Source: a virus
Direction: 5' to 3' (one strand)
Virus record (IMG/VR): IMGVR_UViG_3300033984_000293
Coordinates: 1 to 64,000 of that record
Length of the DNA: 64,000 nucleotides
Position numbers and translations under genes: made by a program. Below are positions 54,191 through 62,285 of this stretch, piece after piece (the stretch's first letter is position 1; every line of letters begins with the position of its first letter). The notes under the pieces were generated by a model. That model did not search any database. It was given only the letters and a program-made list of their open reading frames with translations, and was not told the origin of the DNA.

Positions 54191-54574
54191 ATGAAAAAAC
54201 TAATCACCATCATCCTTTTTATTTTTATCTCAAATTTATCCTTCTCCCAAATAAAAAGGGCGGGTAGTTTTTATGAATTAACTGATTTATGGAAAAAAGA
54301 TTCTGTATCGGTTAAACAATTAATTACCAAGTTTGATTTAAATATTACCAAATTAGATACGGTACAATTCTTTAAACAATTTAACTTAAATAAAGATTTA
54401 CACACTAATTACTCATACGAATGTTATGTGTATAAATTAGATAAGAAGACTAACACTATTTCAATGAAAGAATATTTTCGTCAAAGTCTAAAACCAAAAT
54501 TAAACAAATATGTTATGATTTTCTGTTTTGATAATGATAATGGTGAAAAAATAATTAACATCAAAATATTTTAA
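54191..54574 (+). CDS. Secreted protein with Bacteroidetes-type signal peptide
   Basis: A 127-residue protein. Residues 1-20 are a signal peptide (KKLITIILFIFISNLSFSQ) ending in the FSQ typical of flavobacterial exported proteins. The mature ~107 residues have no recognised domain. It stands alone between divergent and convergent virion genes with its own host-type promoter and terminator, as a lysogeny-independent host-modifying gene would. Exported to the periplasm; target unknown. Confidence 0.7.
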   Translation: MKKLITIILFIFISNLSFSQIKRAGSFYELTDLWKKDSVSVKQLITKFDLNITKLDTVQFFKQFNLNKDLHTNYSYECYVYKLDKKTNTISMKEYFRQSLKPKLNKYVMIFCFDNDNGEKIINIKIF

Positions 54575-54608
54575 AAAAAAAGGGGTCTCGTTAAAGACCC
54601 TTTTTTTT
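54575..54608. terminator. Bidirectional intrinsic terminator
   Basis: An A-rich flank, a GGGGTCT / AGACCC(T) stem with a short loop and a run of eight T. It serves the plus-strand secreted-protein gene and the minus-strand OmpA-like gene. Confidence 0.8.
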
Positions 54609-55626
54609 ATTTCATTATTGTTGGAAGTTTAATTATTAATCTTCGATTAGGTGCGGTTTCATTTTGATTTGTTACCTCCGGGAATTTTTTACCGGGTGCG
54701 AATTGGTCTGTTTCACCAATACCTTTAGGAATAAAATTTAACTTAATTCCTGGTAAACTAGATTTAAGAGTTGTTGCAATTTTCTGAGCTCTTTTTTTAG
54801 ATAAATCCATATCATAATCTTTTCTTTTTTGACCTGATGCAACTTTACCTTCAGGGTTTCCATCTATAGATGATGAACAAATTACCTCAACATCTCCTTG
54901 AACATTAGAATAATTTGATTTAATAGATTGTACAAAATCATTAAATTCTTTTTGAGCCTCATTTGTTAGTTCAACACTATCAAAATTAAAAGGGCTTGTT
55001 ATGTTTAATTCAAATGGTTTGTCTACCGGTACTTCTTCCGGTTTATTTGAATTAAATGATGTATTGTATTGACCAGGATAGAAATTTATAAGATATGCTT
55101 TTCCTCGACTTCTATAATATGTTTTAGCTGAGATTATACCATCTTTTGATTCTTGATATCTAGAGTTATTTTTAAAATAATCCCCCGGAAATTCTTGAAT
55201 ACTCGCACCATAAACTATTGGAACACCAATAGGTGATTTTTTAGAAGGGGCATCTTGAGGTACTACAGCTATAAACGCAAAATCAAGATTTTTAGTTTGA
55301 ATAGGTGCCGCATTAGAATTTACAATTCCTTGCCAATTTTCTGTGGTAAGTTCAATATTAGTTCTAAAATTTTCATCTACAACTTCTTGAGTTTTAACAT
55401 TATATTTAAAATCGTATAAATTACCATTTAATGGTTGAGTCGGTTTAACTTCCCCATCTTCATCTACAGATACTTCATATAATTCCCCATCGATTATTTT
55501 AATATTAATTCCAGTCGCTCCAATACTATAATAAGAGTTATCATCAGAACTATTTTGTTCACTCATAACTCTTTTAACAATTTTATAAAATTCAGACTCA
55601 GTTAGTCTAATAATTTTTTTTCCCAT
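54607..55626 (-). CDS. OmpA-like domain virion protein with capsid-targeting-like leader
   Basis: A 339-residue protein. The leader KKIIRLTESEFYKIVKRVM, then SEQ, matches that of the gene at 35603. The C-terminal ~130 residues form an OmpA-like peptidoglycan-binding domain: LTNEAQKEFNDFVQSI, VEVICSSSIDG, DLSKKRAQKIATTL, GIGETDQ and NRRLIIKL. A packaged or tail protein that contacts host peptidoglycan during entry would fit. Last gene of the 54.6-57.0 kb minus-strand operon. Confidence 0.7.
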   Translation of the reverse strand: MGKKIIRLTESEFYKIVKRVMSEQNSSDDNSYYSIGATGINIKIIDGELYEVSVDEDGEVKPTQPLNGNLYDFKYNVKTQEVVDENFRTNIELTTENWQGIVNSNAAPIQTKNLDFAFIAVVPQDAPSKKSPIGVPIVYGASIQEFPGDYFKNNSRYQESKDGIISAKTYYRSRGKAYLINFYPGQYNTSFNSNKPEEVPVDKPFELNITSPFNFDSVELTNEAQKEFNDFVQSIKSNYSNVQGDVEVICSSSIDGNPEGKVASGQKRKDYDMDLSKKRAQKIATTLKSSLPGIKLNFIPKGIGETDQFAPGKKFPEVTNQNETAPNRRLIIKLPTIMK

Positions 55627-55631
55627 AATTT

Positions 55632-56381
55632 TTATTTTTTAAATAAACACCTTTCTTTTAAAGAAAGGGTTTTGTCGGTGTAGTTTGTTTGAAAGTCAAA
55701 CAATTTTTGTATATAACCATTTCTTCTTAATGTTTTAAATACCAAATTTTCGTTTGAATACTCACCCCCATCTTCAAGACCTCTAGTTCTATATTTTTTA
55801 AGTTTATCTTTAAATTTATTAATAATATTATTTGAACTTTCTAATGAAGATTCATCTTCCGCATCGGTAATAACATCGTCAATCATTTTCATCCATTCTT
55901 GGGACTTATTTTTGATTAATGTTGTATCAATTTCAACATCTTCTTTTTTTGGTTTGGTTATCCATTCATTCAATAACACTGAGTACTCACCACTACTAGT
56001 GTGAGGTTCAGTTGTGTTTTGAACATATAATTCAACATCATAACCAAAAATTGTAATATTATGTTTATCGTTAAATAATGTTTTTTTTAATCGAAACAAT
56101 TCCTCATATAAAGGTAATTCTTTTTCAGAAAATTGTTTAAAGTCTACAAGAATATGTAAATCAACATCGGAATACTGTGACCAATTATAATTAGATAAAG
56201 ACCCGGTCATAACAACATCGTCAACAATCATATCAACACCAATGAAATCAATAAATTCGTAAGCTATTTGCAACAAACGTTCCCTAACCTTTGGGGACAT
56301 CTCATCGGATGATTTCCAAATTTTAGGGTTTAACTCATCTTGTAGATGAAAGCTAGACAATATACTTTTTAAGTTACTCAT
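55632..56381 (-). CDS. Nucleotidyltransferase-fold protein
   Basis: About 249 residues from the ATG at 56381; two upstream codons (ATG at 56387) overlap the TATTTAT motif. The pattern VVMTGSLSNYNWSQYSDVDLHILVD is the GS...DxD active-site signature of the polymerase-beta-like nucleotidyltransferase superfamily, with WSQYSDVDL giving the metal-binding aspartates. The C-terminal half is helical. Substrate unknown (nucleotide transfer to RNA, protein or antibiotic-like molecule). Confidence 0.7.
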   Translation of the reverse strand: MSNLKSILSSFHLQDELNPKIWKSSDEMSPKVRERLLQIAYEFIDFIGVDMIVDDVVMTGSLSNYNWSQYSDVDLHILVDFKQFSEKELPLYEELFRLKKTLFNDKHNITIFGYDVELYVQNTTEPHTSSGEYSVLLNEWITKPKKEDVEIDTTLIKNKSQEWMKMIDDVITDAEDESSLESSNNIINKFKDKLKKYRTRGLEDGGEYSNENLVFKTLRRNGYIQKLFDFQTNYTDKTLSLKERCLFKK

Positions 56382-56386
56382 TATCA

Positions 56387-56393
56387 ATAAATA
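56387..56393 (-). promoter_or_regulatory. TATTTAT motif, candidate late promoter
   Basis: Reads GTATTTATTGA on the minus strand, 5 bases before the preferred nucleotidyltransferase start. Confidence 0.4.
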
Positions 56394-56411
56394 CTTAAAA
56401 ATGTATAATTG

Positions 56412-56654
56412 TTAAACTTTTTTGTATTTGAATTTTTTAGATATATCTGTAGTAAAGTATTTCCCTTGAGAATCAGCTAATCTAAATTTGGTATAAACAT
56501 TATGAGGTACATCTTCATATTCATATTTCGTCCCATTTTTAAATTCCGCAATCATTTTTTTAGTTGATGTATCGTACTCAGTTCTTACGATGTTTGTTGA
56601 CTCAATCTCATTAATGATTTTAGTCCCGTTTATTATTTCTCTTTTTACTGCCAT
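56412..56654 (-). CDS. KTSC-domain protein
   Basis: An 80-residue protein. The pattern ESTNIVRTEYDTSTKKMIAE, then FKNGTKYEYEDVP and ADSQGKYFTTDI, is the KTSC domain (YD...L.v.F..G..Y.Y..VP...y..l..A.S.G.yf). KTSC domains occur as small stand-alone proteins and as fusions, with a suggested RNA- or lysyl-tRNA-related role that is not settled. It overlaps the upstream gene by 35 bases. Confidence 0.75.
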   Translation of the reverse strand: MAVKREIINGTKIINEIESTNIVRTEYDTSTKKMIAEFKNGTKYEYEDVPHNVYTKFRLADSQGKYFTTDISKKFKYKKV

Positions 56655-56952
56655 TTCCTAAAGGTGTTTTTAAGTCGATTATTTTTAGTTTATCCATAAG
56701 ATAATCATTAAACTCATTAAGGTCAACATCACCGAAAAAACTTCTTATTTCAGAAAATATTCTATCTTTCGACCTTGAAAATTTTTGGAAATTACCCATA
56801 ATATCGGTTGGGTAATATGGGGGACTTTTTAAATCATCATCGCTCCACCCCTCTCGTTGGAATGCCTTACGTAAATTGTAGTAAGTATCAATTAGTTCAT
56901 TATCAACACCTAATGTATCAATATACTTCATCCAATGTTTTTTATGTGTCAT
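56620..56952 (-). CDS. Hypothetical protein, 110 aa
   Basis: Not recognised. A helical protein with Trp/Tyr-rich N-terminus (KKHWMKYIDTLGVDNELIDT) and a basic C-terminus (NGSKKRNNKRD). First gene of the small minus-strand operon, divergent from the Clp unfoldase gene. Confidence 0.55.
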   Translation of the reverse strand: MTHKKHWMKYIDTLGVDNELIDTYYNLRKAFQREGWSDDDLKSPPYYPTDIMGNFQKFSRSKDRIFSEIRSFFGDVDLNEFNDYLMDKLKIIDLKTPLGNGSKKRNNKRD

Positions 56953-56956
56953 GTTT

Positions 56957-56963
56957 ATAAATA
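56957..56963 (-). promoter_or_regulatory. TATTTAT motif, candidate late promoter
   Basis: Reads ATATTTATAAAC on the minus strand, 4 bases before the start at 56952. Confidence 0.4.
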
Positions 56964-56977
56964 TAATTCAAATTTGT

Positions 56978-57008
56978 TTTGTACACTCAATATTTTACAT
57001 TACTTTTG
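56978..57008 (+). promoter_or_regulatory. Bacteroidetes-type promoter of the Clp gene
   Basis: TTTG at 56978-56981, exactly 19 bases, then TACTTTTG at 57001-57008. It is a full match to TTTG-N19-TAnnTTTG, 55 bases upstream of the start codon. Confidence 0.75.
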
Positions 57009-57063
57009 TGGAATCATTTGAGAAAATGAATTTAATACTTATACTTAATTAAAACAATAAATT

Positions 57064-59112
57064 ATGACAGAACCTATGGATGGTGGAAGTAACGGTGGAA
57101 ATAATAAATCAGTTAAGACTGATTCATCAACACCTGTATTAGACAATTTTAGTAGAGACCTTATTAAATTAGCCGAACAAGGAAAACTTGACCCGGTAAT
57201 TGGTAGAGAAAGGGAAATCACTAGAATTGCTCAGATTCTTTCACGTAGAAAGAAAAATAACCCAATCATTATTGGTGAACCTGGTTGTGGTAAAACAGCA
57301 ATCGTTGAAGGTCTTGCCATTATGATTTATAATGGGGAATGTCCAAGAAACTTAATGGACAAACGTATCGTATCATTAGATATGACATCAATTGTTGCCG
57401 GAACCAAATATCGTGGACAATTTGAGGAAAGAATGAAAGTTATCATTGAAGAACTTCAAAACGAACCTAACATTATCGTATTCATTGACGAAATCCACAC
57501 AATAGTTGGTGCAGGAAATTCATCAGGTTCAATGGATGCGTCTAACATCTTTAAACCAGCACTTGCTCGTGGTGAGATTCAATGTGTTGGAGCAACAACC
57601 TTAGACGAATATCGAAAAAACTTTGAGAAAGACGGAGCGTTAGAAAGACGTTTTCAAAAAGTTGTTGTGGATTCAGCAACCAAAGAAGAAACTTTGGAAA
57701 TCCTTAAAAACGTAAAAGACAAATACGAGAACTTCCATAAGGTAACTTATACGGATGAAGTATTGTCTGTATGTGTTGATTTGGCTGACCGTTATATCAC
57801 TGACAGAGAATTCCCGGATAAAGGTTTTGATATCATTGATGAAGTGGGAGCAAGAAGTCAAGTTGATATTAAGATGCCGGATTCAATTGAGAAATTGAAA
57901 CAACAAGCGTCTGATATCAAACAAGAAAAGATTGATGTTGTAAAACAACAACGATATGAAGAAGCTGCGAACTTACGTGATAAAGAAAAACGTATCTTAA
58001 CCAAACTTGAGACTGAAAAGAAAAAGTTTGAAGAAGAACTTCTTACTCACAAAAAAGAAATCACATTAGATTTAGTTTATGAGGTTGTGTCTAACATGAC
58101 CAAAATTCCGGTAACCAAATTAAATGCTGATGAGACCAAACTATTATCTGAGATGGAGGCAAACCTATCTGATAAAGTTATTGGACAATCTGAAGCCGTT
58201 TCAAAGATTGCTAAGTCAATCCGTAGAAACAGAATTGGTATTAAGGACCCGAACAAACCAATCGGTTCATTTATCTTCTTAGGTTCAACAGGTGTTGGTA
58301 AAACATACTTGGCGAAACAACTAGCAAAACAAATGTTTGGTAGTGAAGATAATATGATTCGTGTGGATATGTCTGAATACCAAGAAAAACACACCATCTC
58401 AAGATTAATTGGAGCACCTCCGGGATACGTTGGATACGATGAAGGGGGACAATTAACCGAACAAGTGAAAAACAAACCTTATTCTGTAATTCTATTTGAT
58501 GAGATTGAGAAAGCTAACAAAGATATCTTCTCAACACTTCTTCAAGTATTAGACGACGGTCACCTTACCGATGGTATGGGGAGAAAGATTAACTTCAAAA
58601 ATTGTGTCATCATTATGACCTCTAATGTTGGAGCTAAAAAATTACAAGATTTTGGTTCAGGAGTTGGTTTTAAAACCGGAACAAGCACTTATGCTGATGA
58701 AGAATACAAACGTGATGTTCTTAAAAAAGAACTTAAGAAATTCTTCACACCGGAATTCTTAAACAGAATTGATGAGGTTGTTATCTTTAACACCCTAATT
58801 AAAGATGATGTTAAGAAAATTGTGAAATTGGAATTAGACAAACTATCTAAAAGATTAGTTGGTTTGAAATACGATATTACATTTGATGATACCATTTTAG
58901 ACCTAATCTCTGAAGTTGGATTTGATGAGACCTACGGGGCTAGACCAATCAAAAGAGCAATCCAAGATAAAATTGAGGATTTTGTGTCCGAAGAAATTAT
59001 CAAAGGAAATATGGTGGAGGGTGTTCCATACACCCTTATATCCGTAGAGAAAGAAGTGGTAGTTAAACCGGAAGTTGTTAAAAAGACAAGAAAGAAAAAA
59101 GAGGACATATAG
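57064..59112 (+). CDS. clpC: ClpC-type AAA+ unfoldase without N-domain
   Basis: A 682-residue protein with two AAA+ modules: Walker A GEPGCGKT (71-78) and GSTGVGKT (407-414), Walker B VFIDEIH and ILFDEIE, pore loop 1 KYRGQFE, second pore loop GYVGYDEGG, and sensor-2 [11 protein letters not shown]-like segment ([20 protein letters not shown], from ~288) marks ClpC. The ClpP-docking tripeptide VGF is present (534-536). The usual ~150-residue N-domain is absent; instead there is a short Gly/Asn/Ser start ([12 protein letters not shown]). GC content and codon use look host-like, so it was probably captured from a bacterium. No clpP gene is seen, so host ClpP would be its partner. Confidence 0.9.
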   Translation: MTEPMDGGSNGGNNKSVKTDSSTPVLDNFSRDLIKLAEQGKLDPVIGREREITRIAQILSRRKKNNPIIIGEPGCGKTAIVEGLAIMIYNGECPRNLMDKRIVSLDMTSIVAGTKYRGQFEERMKVIIEELQNEPNIIVFIDEIHTIVGAGNSSGSMDASNIFKPALARGEIQCVGATTLDEYRKNFEKDGALERRFQKVVVDSATKEETLEILKNVKDKYENFHKVTYTDEVLSVCVDLADRYITDREFPDKGFDIIDEVGARSQVDIKMPDSIEKLKQQASDIKQEKIDVVKQQRYEEAANLRDKEKRILTKLETEKKKFEEELLTHKKEITLDLVYEVVSNMTKIPVTKLNADETKLLSEMEANLSDKVIGQSEAVSKIAKSIRRNRIGIKDPNKPIGSFIFLGSTGVGKTYLAKQLAKQMFGSEDNMIRVDMSEYQEKHTISRLIGAPPGYVGYDEGGQLTEQVKNKPYSVILFDEIEKANKDIFSTLLQVLDDGHLTDGMGRKINFKNCVIIMTSNVGAKKLQDFGSGVGFKTGTSTYADEEYKRDVLKKELKKFFTPEFLNRIDEVVIFNTLIKDDVKKIVKLELDKLSKRLVGLKYDITFDDTILDLISEVGFDETYGARPIKRAIQDKIEDFVSEEIIKGNMVEGVPYTLISVEKEVVVKPEVVKKTRKKKEDI

Positions 59113-59125
59113 TCCTCTTTTTTTT
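59096..59125 (+). terminator. Intrinsic terminator overlapping the clpC stop codon
   Basis: An AAAGAGGAC / GTCCTCTTT stem with an ATATA loop, in which the TAG stop is part of loop and stem, then a run of T. A T-rich flank on the other strand may also serve the peptidase gene. Confidence 0.8.
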
Positions 59126-59126
59126 A

Positions 59127-59948
59127 TTAAAATGATTTAAAATACTTACTGTCAACTTTAAACGGGTACTTTTTATATCCCAACCCCTCAATCATCTTTT
59201 TACCTGTCTCTATTCCACTATAAACATCTTCAACAACAACATACTCATTTGGGGTGTGATAGTTGTAATAACCTATCGCAAAATTGATACAGGAGAAATC
59301 AAAGATATTCTTTAATGCGTAAACATCAGTATATGGATGTGATTGATAATCATGTCTCCCATTAAATCCTTCATTCAATGCAACATCACAAATATTAAAG
59401 AATTCACCACCTCTTTCAAACAGTTGTGTCCCCATACAATATTCGCTTACCATAACATTTCCCGGAGCGTCAAACTGAATACCGTATCCAACATTTAAAA
59501 AGAAATTTGGGTCGGCTTTTTTGGACCCATGACATCCGGTTTCTTCTGATACAAAGAAAGCGGCTTTTAAATTTGGTAATTCTTTCAATAGTTCCAAACA
59601 AGCAAAAACTCCACATTTATCGTCTCCCCCAATACCAGTTGGGTGTCCGAAATGATTATAAGCCTTTAACGATGGTTTAGGTATTTTTTGTTCATTTGGT
59701 AATATTTCCTCACGAATAATAATATTGTCTAAAGAGTGAACAGTATCTGTATGTGCAATAACACAAGGAAAGTAATCAATAAATTCGTCCGTTTGTTTAA
59801 CAGCGTAAATATTTTTATGTTCGTCCACATTGAAGGGAATCCCATTTTGTTCTAACCAATTGATTAGAAATTCTACCATAAGGTCTTCTTGATAAGTTTT
59901 TGTCGGGACCGACAAGACTTGTTTTAATAATTCATAATCTTTTTCCAT
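59127..59948 (-). CDS. M20/M28-like zinc aminopeptidase or tripeptidase
   Basis: A 273-residue protein. The metal-binding order of co-catalytic di-zinc peptidases is visible: VIAHTDTVH (HxD), GIGGDDKCGVFACLELL (bridging Asp), FFVSEETGCHGSKK (catalytic EE), IQFDAPG (Asp) and YYNYHTPNEYV (final His). This matches peptidase T/M20-type enzymes, though it is shorter than most (usually ~400 residues) because the dimerisation domain is missing or reduced. Such enzymes hydrolyse short peptides. It is convergent with clpC and could process the peptides its degradation releases. Confidence 0.75.
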   Translation of the reverse strand: MEKDYELLKQVLSVPTKTYQEDLMVEFLINWLEQNGIPFNVDEHKNIYAVKQTDEFIDYFPCVIAHTDTVHSLDNIIIREEILPNEQKIPKPSLKAYNHFGHPTGIGGDDKCGVFACLELLKELPNLKAAFFVSEETGCHGSKKADPNFFLNVGYGIQFDAPGNVMVSEYCMGTQLFERGGEFFNICDVALNEGFNGRHDYQSHPYTDVYALKNIFDFSCINFAIGYYNYHTPNEYVVVEDVYSGIETGKKMIEGLGYKKYPFKVDSKYFKSF

Positions 59949-59952
59949 AACG

Positions 59953-59960
59953 CAAATATA
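59953..59960 (-). promoter_or_regulatory. Bacteroidetes-type -7 element TATATTTG, 4 bases before ATG
   Basis: TATATTTG on the minus strand, then CGTT, then the peptidase start codon. The -33 position reads TTTA. The short gap predicts a leaderless or almost leaderless transcript. Confidence 0.6.
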
Positions 59961-59990
59961 GGGAAAATAATTAAAAATTTAAAGATAACA

Positions 59991-61355
59991 TTAATTTATT
60001 CTAATAAATCCTTCAAATAATTCAGGAGAAACTAAAAAATTATTAAATTCTTCTTCAGTGTAACTTCTATCTTCCATACCACCATCTTTTTTAAAAACTT
60101 GAACAATTATTTTATTTGTTGCCGGGTCAATTTTTCTAATAAAAAACTCTCTACCTGATTTAGTTTTATATCTATTATTCATTTTATAATTTTGAGCAAT
60201 TCGGTTATATAATTCTGAATATCCATGAATATCGGCAAACTCATCAGAATCCTCTATTTTTTCAAATATTTTATCTAATTGTTTTTCAACGACATTATTA
60301 TAATATACCTCATCAAAGTCTTCACAATATATCTCCCATCTATTTTCGTCCCATCCACCAATATTACTATCTCTGTGTCCAATATCTTTAAGTAAATCAT
60401 ATAAACTTAATGTTTTATCCCCAACACTATTATATATTGATAATAATATACCTACTGTGGTATAATATTCTCTAAAACAATTTTGTCTAATTAATCCATA
60501 ATTTGAAAAATAATCACAAACATCTCCTTCTATCCATTTTTCAGCCCCTTTATTTTTACAAGCATTTTCTTCATTAACCCAATCACTAAGTATATAATCG
60601 ATTTCGTTCGGAAACATACTTTCAACCGTTTTTGATGCCGCCGATTTTACTTCATCATTTTCCAAATTAGCCACACCTGGACTAATAAGTTTTAGTATTT
60701 GTTTAAATTTAATAAGATTTTCGTCGGAAAAAGAATGTATTAAATAACCTTCATCCCATTCATTCGATGCGTGGTCGTAATCAACAAAATCAAACATCCC
60801 ATAATCAGAATAGACTGATTCCGCAAACGAAATATCGTATTCATCAAGTTCAAATAATTTTAAGTAATCTTCCATTTCATCAAAAGAAAGTTTAACCATA
60901 CTTTTATTTGGATTTTTTTCGTTATATATAAATTTCCAAATAAGACTATCAGCCCTTTCCATTTGATTAGTAGTCACTTTTTCACCGTTTTTAACCGCTA
61001 ACAATAATTTGTACACATCTGATTGTCCAACAATATTATCAATAACTGATTTAACCTCATCCGGTAAATCTGACTCAAATTCATGACGATTCATTTCTCT
61101 ATGTCTACGAACTTCACTACCATAATATTCTATTTTATTATCTTGTGTTTTATGAATAACTGATGTTTGGATTGGCTCCTTATCTTTATCTATAATAAAG
61201 TAAGTGTCCCCCTCTCTATACTTATTCCACTCAGATTTATAGTTTTCCGGAGCGTAATATACAAAGGAATCGTAATCCAATGGGTCTACGACCATCCAAT
61301 CTTCATTATCTAATAGTATGTTTTTTGTTCCGTTAAAGTCCTTCGTATCAGGCAT
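59991..61355 (-). CDS. Hypothetical acidic protein, 454 aa
   Basis: Not recognised. Strongly acidic, rich in Asp, Glu, Tyr and Trp (DYDSFVYYAPENYKSEWNKY; FDFVDYDHASNEWDEGYLIH), with no membrane segment and no catalytic motif I can name. The C-terminus has a KSGREFFIRKIDPATNKIIV strand-rich end. DNA-mimic or virion functions are both conceivable from composition only. It has a TATTTAT motif 17 bases upstream, placing it with presumed late genes. Confidence 0.5.
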   Translation of the reverse strand: MPDTKDFNGTKNILLDNEDWMVVDPLDYDSFVYYAPENYKSEWNKYREGDTYFIIDKDKEPIQTSVIHKTQDNKIEYYGSEVRRHREMNRHEFESDLPDEVKSVIDNIVGQSDVYKLLLAVKNGEKVTTNQMERADSLIWKFIYNEKNPNKSMVKLSFDEMEDYLKLFELDEYDISFAESVYSDYGMFDFVDYDHASNEWDEGYLIHSFSDENLIKFKQILKLISPGVANLENDEVKSAASKTVESMFPNEIDYILSDWVNEENACKNKGAEKWIEGDVCDYFSNYGLIRQNCFREYYTTVGILLSIYNSVGDKTLSLYDLLKDIGHRDSNIGGWDENRWEIYCEDFDEVYYNNVVEKQLDKIFEKIEDSDEFADIHGYSELYNRIAQNYKMNNRYKTKSGREFFIRKIDPATNKIIVQVFKKDGGMEDRSYTEEEFNNFLVSPELFEGFIRIN

Positions 61356-61372
61356 TGATATTTATTTTAATA

Positions 61373-61379
61373 ATAAATA
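61373..61379 (-). promoter_or_regulatory. TATTTAT motif, candidate late promoter
   Basis: Reads ATATTTATTATT on the minus strand, 17 bases before the 454-residue gene. It sits back to back with the tmRNA promoter. Confidence 0.5.
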
Positions 61380-61387
61380 TAATTTTA

Positions 61388-61418
61388 TTTGGATTTATCC
61401 AAAAATGTATTATCTTTG
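61388..61418 (+). promoter_or_regulatory. Bacteroidetes-type promoter of the tmRNA gene
   Basis: TTTG at 61388-61391, exactly 19 bases, then TATCTTTG at 61411-61418, 14 bases before the predicted tmRNA 5' end. Full consensus match. Confidence 0.75.
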
Positions 61419-61432
61419 TGGTATCAAAATAT

Positions 61433-61826
61433 GGGAGTGACACGGAATTGACTATTCGTAATAGTTATTCGGGGCACGTAGTGAGATGTTCTCTATCACT
61501 TAAATCTATGGGTACAACAATTTAGACGGAAACGTTTTAAACAAAATGGCTCTAGTAGGTCTTGTACGTCAAGATGAGCTTGTGAACGTAGCGTAAGCAA
61601 ACACACATTGGGGTCGGTGGACATATAACCCAGCAACAGGAGTCCTTAAAAAGGTGTGGTACCTATCCGAAAAGGTACAAGTGGAGGATTAGTTCTCAGT
61701 AAACCGAACCACTCTAAAAATAAGGGAATTGTGAAATTTTGGATTGTTAGCTTAAACAATATCCTAAACGTGTAGTCCTTAATAGGTAATACAAGTAACA
61801 CCGGAGTTCGAGTCTCCGCACTTCCA
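61433..61826 (+). ncRNA. ssrA: Transfer-messenger RNA (tmRNA)
   Basis: A one-piece tmRNA of ~394 bases. The 5' GGGAGTG (61433-61439) pairs with 3' CACTTCC (61819-61825, one G-T), followed by discriminator A61826. CCA is not encoded. The T arm is CGGAG-TTCGAGT-CTCCG (61802-61818), and the D-arm-like ACGGAATTGAC follows the 5' end. The tag reading frame most likely starts at GGT (61558) after CTAGTA and ends at TAA 61594-61596, encoding GLVRQDELVNVA. The AAAATGGCT before it resembles the region upstream of the Bacteroidetes resume codon, which also begins with Gly. Known tags end in LAA; this one ends in VNVA. tmRNA with SmpB frees stalled ribosomes and tags the nascent chain. Confidence 0.88.
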
Positions 61827-61833
61827 CAAAAAG

Positions 61834-61861
61834 AAAAACCCATCATACGATGGGTTTTTTT
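61834..61861. terminator. Intrinsic terminator after tmRNA
   Basis: An AAACCCATC / GATGGGTTT stem with an ATAC loop and a T run. With the A run on the other side it can also end the minus-strand gene at 61886. Confidence 0.85.
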
Positions 61862-61885
61862 GTTATCAGTTCAAATGTTTATTTT

Positions 61886-62245
61886 TTAATCTTGTAATAA
61901 ATCCTTTGTTACCGGATTTAATTTAGTTACTAATTTATCTAATCTTGAATCAATAGTTCTATATACCTCATCAAGACCTTTGTTTGTATCCTCAGCTCTA
62001 GCATTTATATATCTATTGGTCTCAGCATACAATTCGTCGGTTCGTTTAATCTCACCATCTATACGACGATGTAGGTCATCACCTGTTCTATTTATTTCTG
62101 TGAAGATGTGTCCTTGTACTTGTTCCAATTGGGAACATTTATTTTTTAATCTTTTAATCTGAATGTACATCATAACCACAACTCCAACTCCCAGTACCCC
62201 GAGAACCAAAACTATACCCATAATGAACGATGTTAAATCTACCAT
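61886..62245 (-). CDS. Membrane-anchored coiled-coil protein
   Basis: A 119-residue protein. Residues ~6-28 (SFIMGIVLVLGVLGVGVVVM) form one transmembrane helix. The remainder is a charged coiled coil (HRRIDGEIKRTDELYAETNR). The topology would put the coiled coil in the cytoplasm if the basic KRLKNK stays inside. Spanin, holin-regulator or exclusion roles are possible, but nothing specific is seen. Confidence 0.6.
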   Translation of the reverse strand: MVDLTSFIMGIVLVLGVLGVGVVVMMYIQIKRLKNKCSQLEQVQGHIFTEINRTGDDLHRRIDGEIKRTDELYAETNRYINARAEDTNKGLDEVYRTIDSRLDKLVTKLNPVTKDLLQD

Positions 62246-62285
62246 AATTTCTTTTTTTTTATTTGTTTATTATTGAACTGATAAT

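Noticed and set aside
61646-61846. A 66-codon minus-strand ORF over the tmRNA
   Set aside because: It lies entirely within the tmRNA gene and its terminator; the RNA structure explains the sequence.
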